Shown piece by piece: positions 38,601 through 48,986 of a stretch of 60,000 nt of DNA. The notes beneath the pieces were generated by a model. The model ran no database searches and had not been told where the DNA came from. It saw only the letters and a program-made list of their open reading frames with translations. This stretch comes from Bugula neritina. Lineage: Eukaryota; Bryozoa; Gymnolaemata; Cheilostomatida; Bugulidae. Position 1 is the first letter of the stretch. Every line of letters starts with the position of its first letter. Location of the stretch: assembly GCA_964035545.1 (NCBI GenBank), contig OZ037773.1:8584751-8644750 (forward strand), written 5' to 3'. Position numbers and translations under genes: made by a program.

Positions 38601-41260
38601 CTTTGAGTGATAACAAGTAGACATTCTACACAGTCCATCCGCAAGTTTACGTCTGTTAGGTTCTGTATTAGCAACTGTAATACGCAACACAACAACTTTA
38701 ATATTCAGTAGCAAAATATAATATATTTACTGTAAAAGATATATTGTGGCGCACAGTACAAACAATCACATTAACCTTGTAATATAAAAAGGAAATGACA
38801 GAATTAGACTGAGATTCTTACAGGTATTAGCAGATCGTTATGGGAAAGTACGAAGCTTGCGCTACACCACCCGACATATCCCATGATAGTTTGGAGTGTA
38901 GACTTTGTAACTGCCAACTGTGTAGGGTCACTAGTCTACAGAAATATAAACCCATCACTGTGCTGCTGTGTCGTGAGATGACATGGGATAGCAGGTGCCA
39001 CAGCAGGTGCCACAGCAGGTATTGAAACATGTGATGAAACGAAATGGTATGAAGATATATTACACACTAGACTTACACTATGGTATGTGTATATATTACA
39101 TACTATACTTACACTATGGTATGTAGATATATTACATACTATACTTACACTATGGTATGTAGATATATTACATGTATACTATACTTACACTATGGTATGT
39201 AGATATATTCTGATTTAATGTTGTTATGAAGAAAGGGATGATTGAGGGAAGAGCCTGCATCAGCGCTGACTGAATATCCCGGCGTCTTTGAGCCGGCTTC
39301 ACCGTGTTCATAATAATGACGTCTTCGGCTAGTCTGAGAAACACTTTCATCACCGTGTCTGTTTTCTGGGCCTATGTCCATTTCAAACAAACTAATATAC
39401 TATACAGAGTAAATAAAGAGGGAGTTGTGTTCTCTATATTCTGTGTATATTATATTGCTCATCATACAAAACACAGTGTAGGTATATAATATTATATACA
39501 ATAGCAAGTAATTATAAAGCTACAATAACAGATTCACTCACTCACTCACTCACTCACTCACTCACTCACTCACTCACTCACTCACTCACTCACTCACTCA
39601 CTCACTCACTCACTCACTCACTCACTCACTCACTCACTCACTCAGACTAACTGACTGACTGACTCACTGAGACTGACTGACTCACACACTCACTGAGACT
39701 GACTGACTCACACACTCACTCGCTCACTCACTCACTCACTCACTCACTCACTCACTCACTCACTCACTCACTCACTCACTCACTCACTCACTCACTCACT
39801 CACTCACTCACTCGCTCACTCACTGAGACTGACTGACTCACCCACTCGCTCGCTCTCTCACACGCTTGCTCGTACCAACGCTTATACTCATATATAAGAG
39901 ATGCAGTAGAGAGTAGTGGAAAGACTGACCTGAGCAAAGGAACAGACGAGGCTCATATCATCAATGAATGACGGCCATTGCTGAGGCCACTCCCTCTTCA
40001 CTATCTCCACAATGCACTTAGCGAGCGTGTCCTTGACATAGATAGGCTCAGACGGAAGCATCTAGAACGTACACACGCTGAACATAGAATATTCCTGATT
40101 CTAGCTGACAATACTTCAAGTTAATTCGACACTTTTGATCAACACTATGCCCAGTGAATGTAGTGCAATGTTTTACAATTGTAAGATATAATAGAGAGAA
40201 TCGACCAAAAATTTACTACATTACATTACAAATTACTACAATGATTTTATTTACATTATTTGTCCAACATTCGCTACTAGATGCCAGTATTAGGATCAAT
40301 CACAGTTTATACTGACTTAATTTAAAGGAACAGACGAGCCTTTAACTGACTAGAACCTAAATGTGATTGGATGCTAAATAGCGATGATTGTAAACAGTGT
40401 TGTGATTGGATAAACAAGAAAGTAGGTTAAAAGTCAGACAATGTTGTCAACACTATGAGACCCTCACCTGATTTAACAAGGTAATGCAGACGTTCTGAAT
40501 TTTGTATCTGCTAGATGCTGTGATGTCATTCCAGTTTAACCTGAGAGAGATGCACCGGTATACAATATATATCATCTATATAATACATGCACAGTTGTAC
40601 ATTCACTTGATTACATGCTAAGAATAGTATTACATGAGCACACCCACTTGACTACATGCTAAGATGTAGTATTACATGAGCACACCCACTTGACTACATG
40701 CTAAGATGTAATATTACATGAGCACACTCACTTGATTACATGGTAAGTATAGTATTACATGAGTACACTCACTTGATTACATGCTCAACCACTTGGAAGG
40801 CAAAGTGCCGGAGTCTGGCATCATTGTCCACTTTGAGAATCTCATACAGCAACTCAGTGTTTTGTGGTGATGCTTGCTTGAATGCTTCACAAATCTGAAA
40901 CAAGAGAACATAATCTCTAGAGGAGACAACTTCAACTTTGTCCTTTTTAAGCAGGTAAAAGTTAGGCTTATGTTTCAAATTAGAGACTAAAATCATGGCT
41001 TAAACATAAATTCATAACTAAAATCGCGAATGATTAGCGCTGAAATAACTCACTTTTTAAAGTATTTTAGCTATATTCAAATATATTTCACTCTGTATTA
41101 TGTTACATCACATTATATGGTATACTTCACTTTGTAATATATTACATCATATTACCTGGTATGCCTCAGACCTTTGTTGAGGTGTGGATGTTGGAGAGAC
41201 ACAAAAAATTACAGCTTTTTTCAAGATTTCTGGAGTGATTTCTGATACGGTTTGCATCAT
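27359..41260 (-). CDS. XPO5: exportin-5, complete, 29 coding exons
   Basis: Exportin-5 is a karyopherin-beta that carries pre-miRNAs and other double-stranded RNAs out of the nucleus with RanGTP. Exons (minus): 41156-41260, 40773-40894, 40468-40540, 39930-40061, 39189-39371, 38822-38935, 38520-38674, 37964-38063, 37195-37410, 36909-36999, 36465-36587, 35833-35975, 34386-34484, 33975-34094, 33171-33268, 32750-32842, 32507-32597, 32061-32126, 31201-31282, 30904-31029, 30598-30682, 30396-30501, 30074-30258, 29654-29795, 29301-29414, 29020-29124, 28432-28641, 27952-28083, 27359-27514. All phases agree and all introns are GT-AG. They give 1188 residues (human 1204). Matches run throughout: ARLRHFAFQVVEHVIK near the N-terminus, KREWPQQWPSF, VFLRLAEDVI...RRRDIQ, LLRSMIVEIIG and a C-terminal VVIRNLPPLIKK. 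The start is ATG-ATG at 41260; an acceptor-like TTTTTACAG 4 nt before it suggests a 5'UTR intron. Confidence 0.97.
27535..27655. repeat. 21-bp repeat with acceptor-like core before exportin-5 exon 29
   Basis: Unit TAGAATGTGAGATATAGACT + G, about five copies. On the minus strand each copy reads CTCACATTCTACAG, a pyrimidine tract plus CAG. The array lies just upstream of the real acceptor of exon 29. Confidence 0.85.
28100..28205. repeat. 24-bp repeat with CTGCAG core before exportin-5 exon 28
   Basis: Four to five copies of CACACTGCAGATAACATCTT + CATA. It ends about 20 nt upstream of the acceptor of exon 28 (minus strand), and each copy carries a CTGCAG acceptor-like core. Confidence 0.88.
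28335..28415. repeat. 21-bp repeat (CAGGCACCTGCAGTGTCCTG)
   Basis: Four copies lie just downstream (minus strand) of the exon 27 donor. The unit also lacks stops in the exon 27 frame, so the frame stays open past the donor. Confidence 0.88.
28642..29019 (-). repeat. exportin-5 intron 26: in-frame, stop-free minisatellite containing donor copies
   Basis: The intron is 378 nt (126 codons) and is flanked by phase-0 exons. It consists almost wholly of about ten 30-36-bp copies of CTATCAGCTGTGTATGTATA + CAATACCAATT. The real junction reads CTAGTCAGATAT|GTATGTATA, so each copy resembles the exon end plus donor. The minus strand has no stop codon in the exon frame through the intron. Retention would add a Tyr/Val/Asn/Gln-rich repeat such as VYVYNTNSISCL between VRY and THASGW, where the human protein has no insertion. 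Confidence 0.9.
29250..29300 (-). repeat. short donor-like triplication after exportin-5 exon 25
   Basis: The junction CCTCAG|GTAATT at 29301/29300 is followed within 50 nt by two more CCTCAGGTAA copies. It is a small example of the donor-duplication pattern. Confidence 0.65.
29445..29640. repeat. (TAC/CAC)n trinucleotide tract
   Basis: About 190 bp of TAC and CAC triplets in exportin-5 intron 24. The minus strand reads as poly-Val in one frame. Intron 24 is 239 nt and has an in-frame stop soon after its donor, so this is not coding. Confidence 0.95.
30295..30385. repeat. about 30-bp repeat (AACAGGAAGTGATGCAAGTA)
   Basis: Three copies in exportin-5 intron 22. Confidence 0.8.
32625..32725. 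repeat. 24-bp repeat (AGTGCTACATGTACAGCTAC)
   Basis: Four copies lie between exportin-5 exons 16 and 17, starting about 25 nt past the exon 16 donor on the minus strand. Confidence 0.88.
33341..33985 (-). repeat. 20-bp array of about 30 tandem splice-donor copies after exportin-5 exon 14
   Basis: On the minus strand exon 14 ends GAGTCTATTCACT|GTAAGTA. The next about 630 nt repeat TATTCACTGTAAGTACTCTC with few changes, about 30 times, to within about 70 nt of exon 15. Each unit contains the last 8 exon bases and a near-consensus donor ACT|GTAAGTA. Reading beyond the first donor meets TAA in the second unit, so only the first donor gives a productive mRNA. Confidence 0.96.
34504..35642. mobile_element. 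nonautonomous hAT-type DNA transposon (1139 bp) in exportin-5 intron 12
   Basis: The element starts CAGGGTTGGGGTCAATTAC and ends GTAATTGTAATTACCCCAACCCTG-like, so the outer 12 bases are inverted repeats. It is flanked by an exact 8-bp direct repeat, GTACAGAG, at 34496-34503 and 35643-35650. An 8-bp target-site duplication and CAGGG termini are diagnostic of the hAT superfamily. The subterminal regions are dense in AATTAC/GTAATT motifs. No transposase is encoded. It lies 11 nt (counting the TSD, 19 nt) upstream of the acceptor of exportin-5 exon 13 on the minus strand. Confidence 0.88.
34758..35376. repeat. long inverted repeat inside the hAT element
   Basis: Arms at about 34758-34968 and 35161-35376 are imperfect reverse complements (both begin GTCATTCCAT from outside), separated by a loop of about 190 bp. 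It is either a second, foldback-type MITE nested in the hAT element or the original core of the element. A transcript would form a long imperfect double-stranded RNA. Confidence 0.8.
35650..35800. repeat. 24-bp repeat (ATACTAATAGTGAGTATA + CTGTAT)
   Basis: Six copies in exportin-5 intron 12, between the hAT element and the exon 12 donor. Confidence 0.88.
36000..36425. repeat. TATAATA-rich low-complexity tract
   Basis: Long run of TATAATATAA and TATAGTATTA permutations filling most of exportin-5 intron 11. Confidence 0.85.
39036..39188 (-). repeat. 36-40-bp array duplicating exportin-5 exon 5 end plus donor
   Basis: Exon 5 ends AATATATCTACATACCATAG + T|GTAAGTATAG. The intron then contains about four copies of this same block, each with its own GTAAGT. 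The duplicated exonic part is about 21 nt and codes NISTYHS. Past the first donor the frame meets a stop after a few codons. Confidence 0.9.
39531..39860. repeat. (CACT)n tetranucleotide microsatellite
   Basis: About 330 bp of CACT repeats interrupted by GACTGACTGA blocks, in exportin-5 intron 4. It is a prime site for length polymorphism or misassembly. Confidence 0.97.
40565..40785 (-). repeat. about 55-bp array duplicating exportin-5 exon 2 end plus donor
   Basis: Exon 2 ends GAGCATGTAATCAA|GTGAGTGTAC. Four further copies of GCATGTARTCAA followed by GTGAGTG, GTGGGTG, GTGGGTG and GTGAATG occur at intervals of about 55 bp in the intron. The last about 12 exonic bases are part of the unit. 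Confidence 0.88.
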
Positions 41261-41264
41261 CAAT

Positions 41265-43185
41265 CTGTAAAAATTGATAAGAAATGCTGGTGAAAAGTGG
41301 TTAGGAAGTTAGTTGTTTCTTTCACATAATAAAATCATGCCATTAATTGTTTTGCATTGTTTTAGTAAAACTTAAAGTTCACTAAAACTCTTCAGCAAAA
41401 CTTATCTCAATATGTAGAAGTTACATTAATATTATTATCATTACGCTTACAATATTACACAATTGGTATATTTCAATTTATCATCTTACATTAATTTAAA
41501 TTTAATTGACATATTCATATCCATATTGCTTTTAATTGTGAACTTTTACTTTGACGTGATATGGAATTTGATATAGTAATAATATAATTATATCAATCTA
41601 AATTACCAACATGAAAATCAAAATATTAATCGATAAAAAACATCAATATGAATAATGAATATGAGTATATACTCATATACTCATATAGCAATGATAATTA
41701 ATATTATAATTAAATCTAATAATTATATAAATTAAAACATAACTATTTCTAAAGTATTGCTTATAGTTATTTATTTAATATTAGTATTTCATTACAACTA
41801 TATTGAATATCGATTTGATTTAGATTGATTTTGCTGTTCACTAGAATTTTTATATTAATACCAAGTCTAATAGTAATAGCAGTACTAATACTAATAGTTA
41901 TTATAATAGTAATAGTATTATTAAAATTATTATTATTTTCTATAAACAATACACTTAAATTAAAGAAGGACTCACAATCTCAACCAGAATCATGATAAAA
42001 CTGAATGTGATTGTGAATCACACTCACTCATTTACTGAGAGTCACTGTGACTGTCGGACTAGGTGTGAGACTGAGCGTCAGAGTGAGTACTGAGTCTGAA
42101 TATTTGACACTATTTGAAAATGAAAGTCCCTTTCAAAGTAAAATAAATATCGAATAAAATAACAATTTGATAAAAAAAACAACACCAATTCATAATGACT
42201 ACCAATCAAACAATAATTTTAGATATAAAATGAACTTATTATTGCAATAATAACTGTAATTCTGTAGCTACCAAGCATTTATAATTACAATGATAATTAT
42301 CAAAGCAAGAGAAGTTGAAAAAAAGTATGACGAGAAAGGATTTAATTACCTTCGCTAAATTCACCCACAATCTTACATTTTTATATAAAATTGTTTAGTG
42401 GTCAAAATTTCCATTCTTATATTTTGTTTAAGAGTTGTCCTCTGTATGTAAGGATAACAAATCCGTTGCTATGCAAAGTGCCTGATAACTTCAATTTATT
42501 GACAGTTGCTCAGTGCAAAACATTATTATTGATGTTGGTAAATAAGTATGCATGCGTCAAGCGTATGAGAAGTTTGTTGACACTTCTATCAGTATGATTA
42601 CTGTATTTATTCCACTGCAATATTCTGTTGCAAAATATTTGTTGAAAAATACAGTTATTTTGTAGGTAAGTATTAAATGGAGAATTAATAAAATTGCAAT
42701 ATTACATTATTGTATAACCATAAAACACCTACTTTTAAAAATTACTATTGACAGATGATCATGATGATGCAAATAACTATAAATTGCATTCACATGATAA
42801 ATTATTACTTTGCTAAGAAAGTTCTGAAGATAAAATATTTTAGGTAGTTTTACTTGTAATCTGGCAATCGAGACTGTAGGAAAATAAATTAAGAGTTGCC
42901 TTTCCAGAATGCCTCAACAACGTGCAGAAAATTCTGCATAAATTAGTGCAAAGCTATTAAACTTGTAAAGTTTTTATTTTACTAAGTGTATTGAAGTAAA
43001 CCACACTACAAACTATTTTATTATAATAAAACCCACAGCAATACAAAGTGAAAAATAATCCTTGCACCTCTTATTCAAAAATACAACATTTCACAGCATA
43101 ACAGAGTTTTCGGTAAAGAAATATTCAGTCGCCCTCGAAACTCAGCACTGAAAGTTAAATAGAGCCATATGTTAGCAACAATTAT
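41265..43185. other. AT-rich interval between exportin-5 start and MIC13 stop
   Basis: The interval must hold the exportin-5 5'UTR, its likely non-coding exon, and the promoter, but none can be placed from sequence alone. TTTTTACAG ends at 41265, only 4 nt before the ATG-ATG. Minus-strand AATAAA-like signals for MIC13 may lie near 43011-43020. Confidence 0.4.
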
Positions 43186-44380
43186 CTATTTGTCAGCACT
43201 AGGGAAAATAACACCGTGCATATAGTTGGCACATTTGTTGGCAGTATTAGACACCAGACCAGGGAAGCTCGCTATGGATGCAGCAGACCACTCTATGCCT
43301 GAAAAATGACACAAATGAACAATTTTATGAACGGAAGATTTTAATTTTACTTCTGTAAGCCATGACAAGACAAGGTAAGCAAGCTCTTGCAGGAATTCTT
43401 GAGTTATGATCACAACTCATAGTCGCTGTACTTGATAGCATATTAGAACCATACTTGTAATAAGCATACTAACCTAGCTAATATTAGCAGGCCCAGCTGG
43501 CCATCTCTAGTAGAGACAGCATTGAGTGAGCAGCATCAGATGAAATTAATTGTTTGTTTGACTTTCTTTCACTCACTTCAAATCTATGCCTAACCTAACT
43601 TAGTACTGAGATTCAATAACAGTTGCACAAGATGAGTACTAGAAGTACTACAATTACTGACTGTACTATGAGTACTACTAACTGTAAGTATAGTACTACT
43701 GACTGTACTATGAGTATTACTGGCTGTACTATGAATATTATTCACCATCATTGAGTCTTCTCACTTACCACTGTTCCAGCTTGATTTCAGTGCACTCCTG
43801 ACTTCTGCTGATTTTGGTATCTGAAATCCCACACAAAATATAAAATAACTCGTAATCAGATTATTACTAAAACTGGCCCAATTAATTTTTGTACACTGTG
43901 CAAATGATGCTCAAAATTTAAAAACTGAAACACACTTATTTTGTCTAAAAATTGTTATATTTAAAATCTTTTACTCTAAATATTTCCTACTATTTAGTGC
44001 TTTGTGCATCACTAGATAATATCAAGTTATTGGTCAAAAGCTAAAAAATATTACTCGGTATTGCATGTTTGTTTATTGATATTATAACAATTAGTTTTCA
44101 GGCGCTCGCACGCACGCACGCACTGACATATGTATATAAATTCAGTAAGCCTGCCAGCTTACAATGATGCACTACTTAGTAGAATATATATACTAGATAC
44201 CTGATTAATGTAATCATTAGTAGCTGGAATAACAGTCTCTCTGAAGTTTGAGAGAGCGTCTGCACCATCATATGTGGAGGATGACCAAACACCTTTCTGA
44301 ACAGTGAAGTAGGTAGCACCCCCAACGGCTGAACCCCGTACTCCAAGTCTAAAACCATGGTATCCATATCTATTATCCAT
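43186..44380 (-). CDS. MIC13: MICOS complex subunit MIC13 (QIL1), 3 exons, 114 residues
   Basis: MIC13 bridges the MIC60 and MIC10 subcomplexes of MICOS at mitochondrial cristae junctions in the inner membrane. Exons (minus): 44201-44380, 43769-43820 and 43186-43298, phases 0 and 1, GT-AG introns. The N-terminal Gly/Ala-rich membrane segment (VRGSAVGGATYF) matches the family's KGSVAGGAVY. Next comes the VIPA block, then the C-terminal motif with SALKSSWNSGI (family: DSWNAGI) and an amphipathic helix. Length 114 fits the usual about 118. The start at 44380 (MDNRYGYHGFRLGV) gives the right N-terminal length. However, CATGGTTTTAG just downstream (44351) could be an acceptor, in which case the first residues come from an unseen exon. 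Confidence 0.9.
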
Positions 44381-45975
44381 GTCACCATGTGTATTACAAT
44401 GTTATTGGTTAACTAGTTTATTTTTTATAAATTGGAAGTTCACAATCATAATACTGAATTTAACAGCATTTTCATGGTGGTGATACAAGCGACAGACATG
44501 AATATGATAATCAATATTCTGTTACAATTAAAAATACACTATATATGATATAAGAATTATTTATCACAGCATTTGACTTTAAATTTCAGTTTAAGCTTCA
44601 AGAAATACTAATAAGTCAAAAGGACTTACTATGAAAATAAATATGAATCTAATCAATATTATTCAAAGGCAAACTTATTAATTATAGTGAAGCCATATGT
44701 GATACGTGGTCAACTTTAAGATTGCAGTTAAGGTTTCCGTTAAATTTAATTTCTAAAATAAATCTCCCACGGCTATTATATTAGTTATTAAAGGTCAGTC
44801 TCAAGATAGATGTAGATGTTAATAAATAGTGAACTACAAATTTCGTTTCTGACGATTTTTGATTTATTCATAATTATATTTTATTAAAATTATTGAAATC
44901 TTCATCTTTAAATTTAAAGACAAAATAAATTTCATTTTAGACTTCAGATCCAACTGTTCAACTCCTACACTTACAGTCTTAGTCTTACTTTTGTCGAGAT
45001 TGAGGTTTTGGTTTTACTTATACAATAACTTATAGTTAAGATTACTATTAGTGTTACTACTAATTATTAGTATTAGCAAAAAACTGAAAGTGGAAGTTAG
45101 AGTTACTGTTAATGTTAGTTTTGGTCTATGTCATTGTGATTGTCTTACGAGATGATTTGTGTCAACATCTTGACTTGATCTTTACTTCTGGACGTAGTCA
45201 GTAGTAGGACTAGTTCTACTTGTAGTAGTAGTTCTTCAAGTTACTCTTGCTGTCTCAGTTTTGAGAATCCGAATAGTTAATAATGAACGTACTTGTGTCT
45301 TGACCTTGTACTACTACTAGTACTTGTAGTATATCAATATGAATATGAATAAATCAGAATAATGAATATCTAGTTCTACTTCTGTTTCGAGTTTCAATGA
45401 ATAAACGAGCCAAGTTCTTAACTTGTGACAGTTGCTCTAAACAACAATAACAACTATGTTTAGAGTTTATGATAAAACAATTTTTCAAAGTACTGAAAAT
45501 AGTAAACTTAATGATGAGTTAATGTTATGCCATAACTCGAATCTTGGAAACTCGAAACTACAGAATCTCTTTGCAGAATCTCAAATGATGAATGAAGATT
45601 TATGGGAATCGGGGGATGTGCTTAGCCCAAGTTTATTGTTATTGTCAGGTGTAAAGAGGCGCGGCAATAGTTACTCTGGACTTTGAAACGCATATCAAAA
45701 CTAGAGTCACACCCGCCCGAAATTCTATTCCAAATTCAGTTATATTTCTGACATTACGATTCATAAAGTCTATTTTTGTTGATAGTCCGAATAGCCGAGT
45801 TACTAAAATACCTAGTTGTACGAATAATTTATAAGTCGAAGTTGCGGCGTTGCTAACTACCATACACCCACGAGATTCAGCTGCCACTTTGCAAAGCAGT
45901 AGTGTGCAGGCTAGTGTCTTTTTAGACAACCTAACATTGAAATTAAAATAGGAAAGAAAATTTTGATTTATCACC
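44381..45975. other. divergent spacer between MIC13 and glyoxalase I
   Basis: The 1.6-kb spacer between divergent start codons is AT-rich, with degenerate GTTACTACTAATTATTAG-like tracts at 45040-45130. Promoters of both genes should lie here; no specific element can be supported. Confidence 0.4.
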
Positions 45976-48900
45976 ATGTCTGAATTAAAGCCAATGTCAG
46001 CTGCCGACCAAGCTGCATCAATAGTGAATCCTGATGTTGCCACAAAAGTAAGATTATTAATAATAATTACAACTTTTACTTTTAGTTTTAGTAATACTAA
46101 TACAGTAAATGTAATAGTAAATGTAATACTAATAGTTTGACTTTTACTTTAGCCTTAGGTGTAACTTTAAGTTTAAGTTTTAGAATTGAAATGCTCAAAT
46201 AGTGAAATACCTATATTGAAAGAGATATTAAAGTTAAACGTAGAAACTGGAACTTGACGTTAGTTAATGTTATCACCTAATAGTAATCATAATCATAATG
46301 ATAATGGCTTATCAATTATCATTATCATTATGTTTTTATATTCATTTTGATATTTGTATTACTATTAGTATTAGTATTATATTTATTGCATTTGTGCTTA
46401 ATAATAGAATTAATTGTTGCTATAATATTATTTAATTTTGAAATAATTATTAGTAATAAAATTATATGCAATCGCTAAATTGCTAATGACTAAAACTAAA
46501 AGTAATACTAATAGTAATAATAATAGTATTACTATTAGTGAATTACATATGACTATGTTTGTAATTTTAATTAATTTTATAGATATCGTATAATTGTAAA
46601 CTCAGTAGTAAATCAGTAAATGATTTTAGTTTTGTTTAACTTTATGAGCATGATTAGGTAAATATTGAAACTGATGGTAATCATACTAAATCTAATATGA
46701 ATACTATAATCATAATCAAATTGAGATGATACTGGGGGCTTACCGGAAATGTGCATATGGGAGTTGTTCACATAATTATATGCATTCCATTATTTTGTAA
46801 TTGCACTTGTCTGAAAATGAGTTCAGCTAAAACAAATTTGATCTATTTTAAAGCAATGATCAATGAGTACCATCATAACAACCCGTATTCACAGGAACCA
46901 GCATATTTTCTTAGGTGCAACTATCACAACTGATCAGCAAGAGCTATATTAGAATAAGTTGTTGAGTCTTGCCGGCTACAATGAACATATTATGTGTGTA
47001 TGTAATGATTGAGTGAGTAGGGTTTTCAAAAAGGTTGCCTAAATTATAGAATTCTGTTTAAAATGAAATATAAGTGAGTTTGATGCTAGAATTTAGTATG
47101 GAACATCGAATCTTGATGTAAGACATTTCTATGCGCCACATGCAACACAAAGCACCCTTAGTTTGGATGTTACTGCAGCAGTCTTATAATAAAGATAGAT
47201 AGAAAATGTTTACTAAAGATTCTTTATTAAAAATAACTCATAATATGATTAGTAAAGAGTGTTGAGGTTTAATCAGAACTTATACTTTCCTTTATCAGGA
47301 CTACATTATGCAGCAGACAATGATGCGTGTCAAAGACCCTAAGAAGTCTTTGAGGTTTTACACAGAAGTCCTGGGGATGAGGTACAACTCCAAAGTTAAT
47401 ATCTATGATCTAGTGCACTTATCACAGTATGCTAACTGTTAGATTGGCTGATAATACTAGCCATGTTGACATTTCAAACAGATGCATTCTACTTATTTTC
47501 TTGTTATTCAAGATTATTTTTTGACCTTTCAGACTATTCATTTCAGCAGAGAAGTTAACAAAATAAGAGCATAACATGTTTATTATTGAGGAATAGTATT
47601 TCAGTTTCCTAGCAGGACAAAATATACCCTTTATGTTACATATTATACTGAACTCGTCTGTTATCTATTCTTATGTAACTGTTAGCGAAATAGTGTGACT
47701 TCCTATCAACGTCTGCTGCAGGTTGTTGAGGAGGTTCGACTTTGAGGCAATGAAGTTCAGTCTCTACTTTATGGGATATGCAGAGGAGTCAGAAATTCCA
47801 AAGGGAGATAAGGAGTCTGTGATGTGGCTGTGTAAACAGAAGGCCACCGTAGAGCTTACTCAGTGCGTACTTGTTATACTATATGTTAGCTATGCTACTT
47901 GTTATACTATATGTTAGCTATGCTACTTGTTATACTATATGTTAGCTATGCTACTCGTTAGTACTACTAGTTATATGTTAGTACTGCTAGTTATTTGTTA
48001 GTATTACTAGTTATATGATAGTACTACTAGTTATATACTAGTACTACTAGCTATTTGTTAGTACTACTAGTTATATACTAGTACTACTAGTTATATGTTA
48101 GTACTACTAGTTATTATATCATAGTGTACTTGTAGTAACTGGGGCACAGAGAATGATGATACAGAATATCACAATGGAAATTCTGATCCTCGAGGATTTG
48201 GTAAGAATATCCTGTAACACCAATACCCAGTCTTTGCATCCTTCTCTCACTCTCCAACAGTCTTCGGCTTAGTAGACTGATGTGCAGTCTTTGTCAGGCT
48301 GTCGATTTCTACTAACTTTTTTTCTCTTCATTTTCTAGTCTCCGCCCTAATGTAATTTCTGTATTATATAGGTCACATCGGCATCTCTGTACCGGATGTC
48401 TTTGAGGCGTGTGAGAGATTTGAGAAGTTGAATGTGAAGTTCATCAAGCGTCCCAACGATGGTAAGAAACACGTTAGAGCACTAGATTCTAAGGCTATGC
48501 TGTAGCCGATAGATGGGGGGCCCGGTATTCAGCAAGTGGGCAGCTACCAGTTGTAGGATCTAAGGCCAACAAATAGTTTGTTTACTCAGCAAACTGAAGT
48601 TCTCCCTTATTATGGTACAACTACCACTACTAATTCCACACTACTATAGACCATGTCTGCTGTATTCAGCATAAACTCCTAATAGTTTATGCTTATTGAT
48701 AATTATGTGAGTGTTACTGAGTTAATGGAATATGTTCATGTATAAAACTGTAAATTATATATATTGTTGAGTATTTTGCTGATGAACATAACCTCGAACC
48801 TATTCATTGACAGTGCAGTCTCAAATATAGCCACATTTCTAGTGTTCTCGCTGTGTAGTTGTGGGAAGCTACCTTACACCTGTCTCTCTTGTAGGTAAGA

Positions 48901-48986
48901 TGAGAGGCATTGCGTTCATCCAGGATCCAGATGGATACTGGATTGAGATTCTGTCAGCTAAAGATATGGCGGCTAACGCAGTTTAG
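45976..48986 (+). CDS. GLO1: lactoylglutathione lyase (glyoxalase I), 6 exons, 180 residues
   Basis: Glyoxalase I isomerises the hemithioacetal of methylglyoxal and glutathione to S-lactoylglutathione in the cytosol. Exons (plus): 45976-46047, 47299-47381, 47722-47862, 48136-48200, 48372-48461 and 48895-48986. Phases agree, introns are GT-AG, and the total is 180 residues (human 184). All four metal ligands expected from the human enzyme are present: Gln in [17 protein letters not shown], Glu in ATVELTHNWGTE, His in [13 protein letters not shown] and Glu in [10 protein letters not shown]. The [10 protein letters not shown] glutathione-site loop is intact. An AATAAA lies at about 49286, 300 nt past the stop. 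Intron 3 is made almost entirely of tandem repeats. Confidence 0.98.
47870..48120. repeat. tandem repeat filling GLO1 intron 3
   Basis: Three copies of a 28-bp unit (CTACTTGTTATACTATATGT + TAGCTATG) pass into about ten copies of a 20-bp unit (GTACTACTAGTTATATGTTA). The intron is 273 nt, so the array leaves little besides the splice sites. Confidence 0.92.

Noticed and set aside
45456-45686. 76-codon plus-strand frame upstream of GLO1
   Set aside because: No splice link to GLO1, whose own ATG at 45976 gives a full-length N-terminus; no family match.
45645-46043. 132-codon minus-strand frame
   Set aside because: Antisense shadow over GLO1 exon 1.
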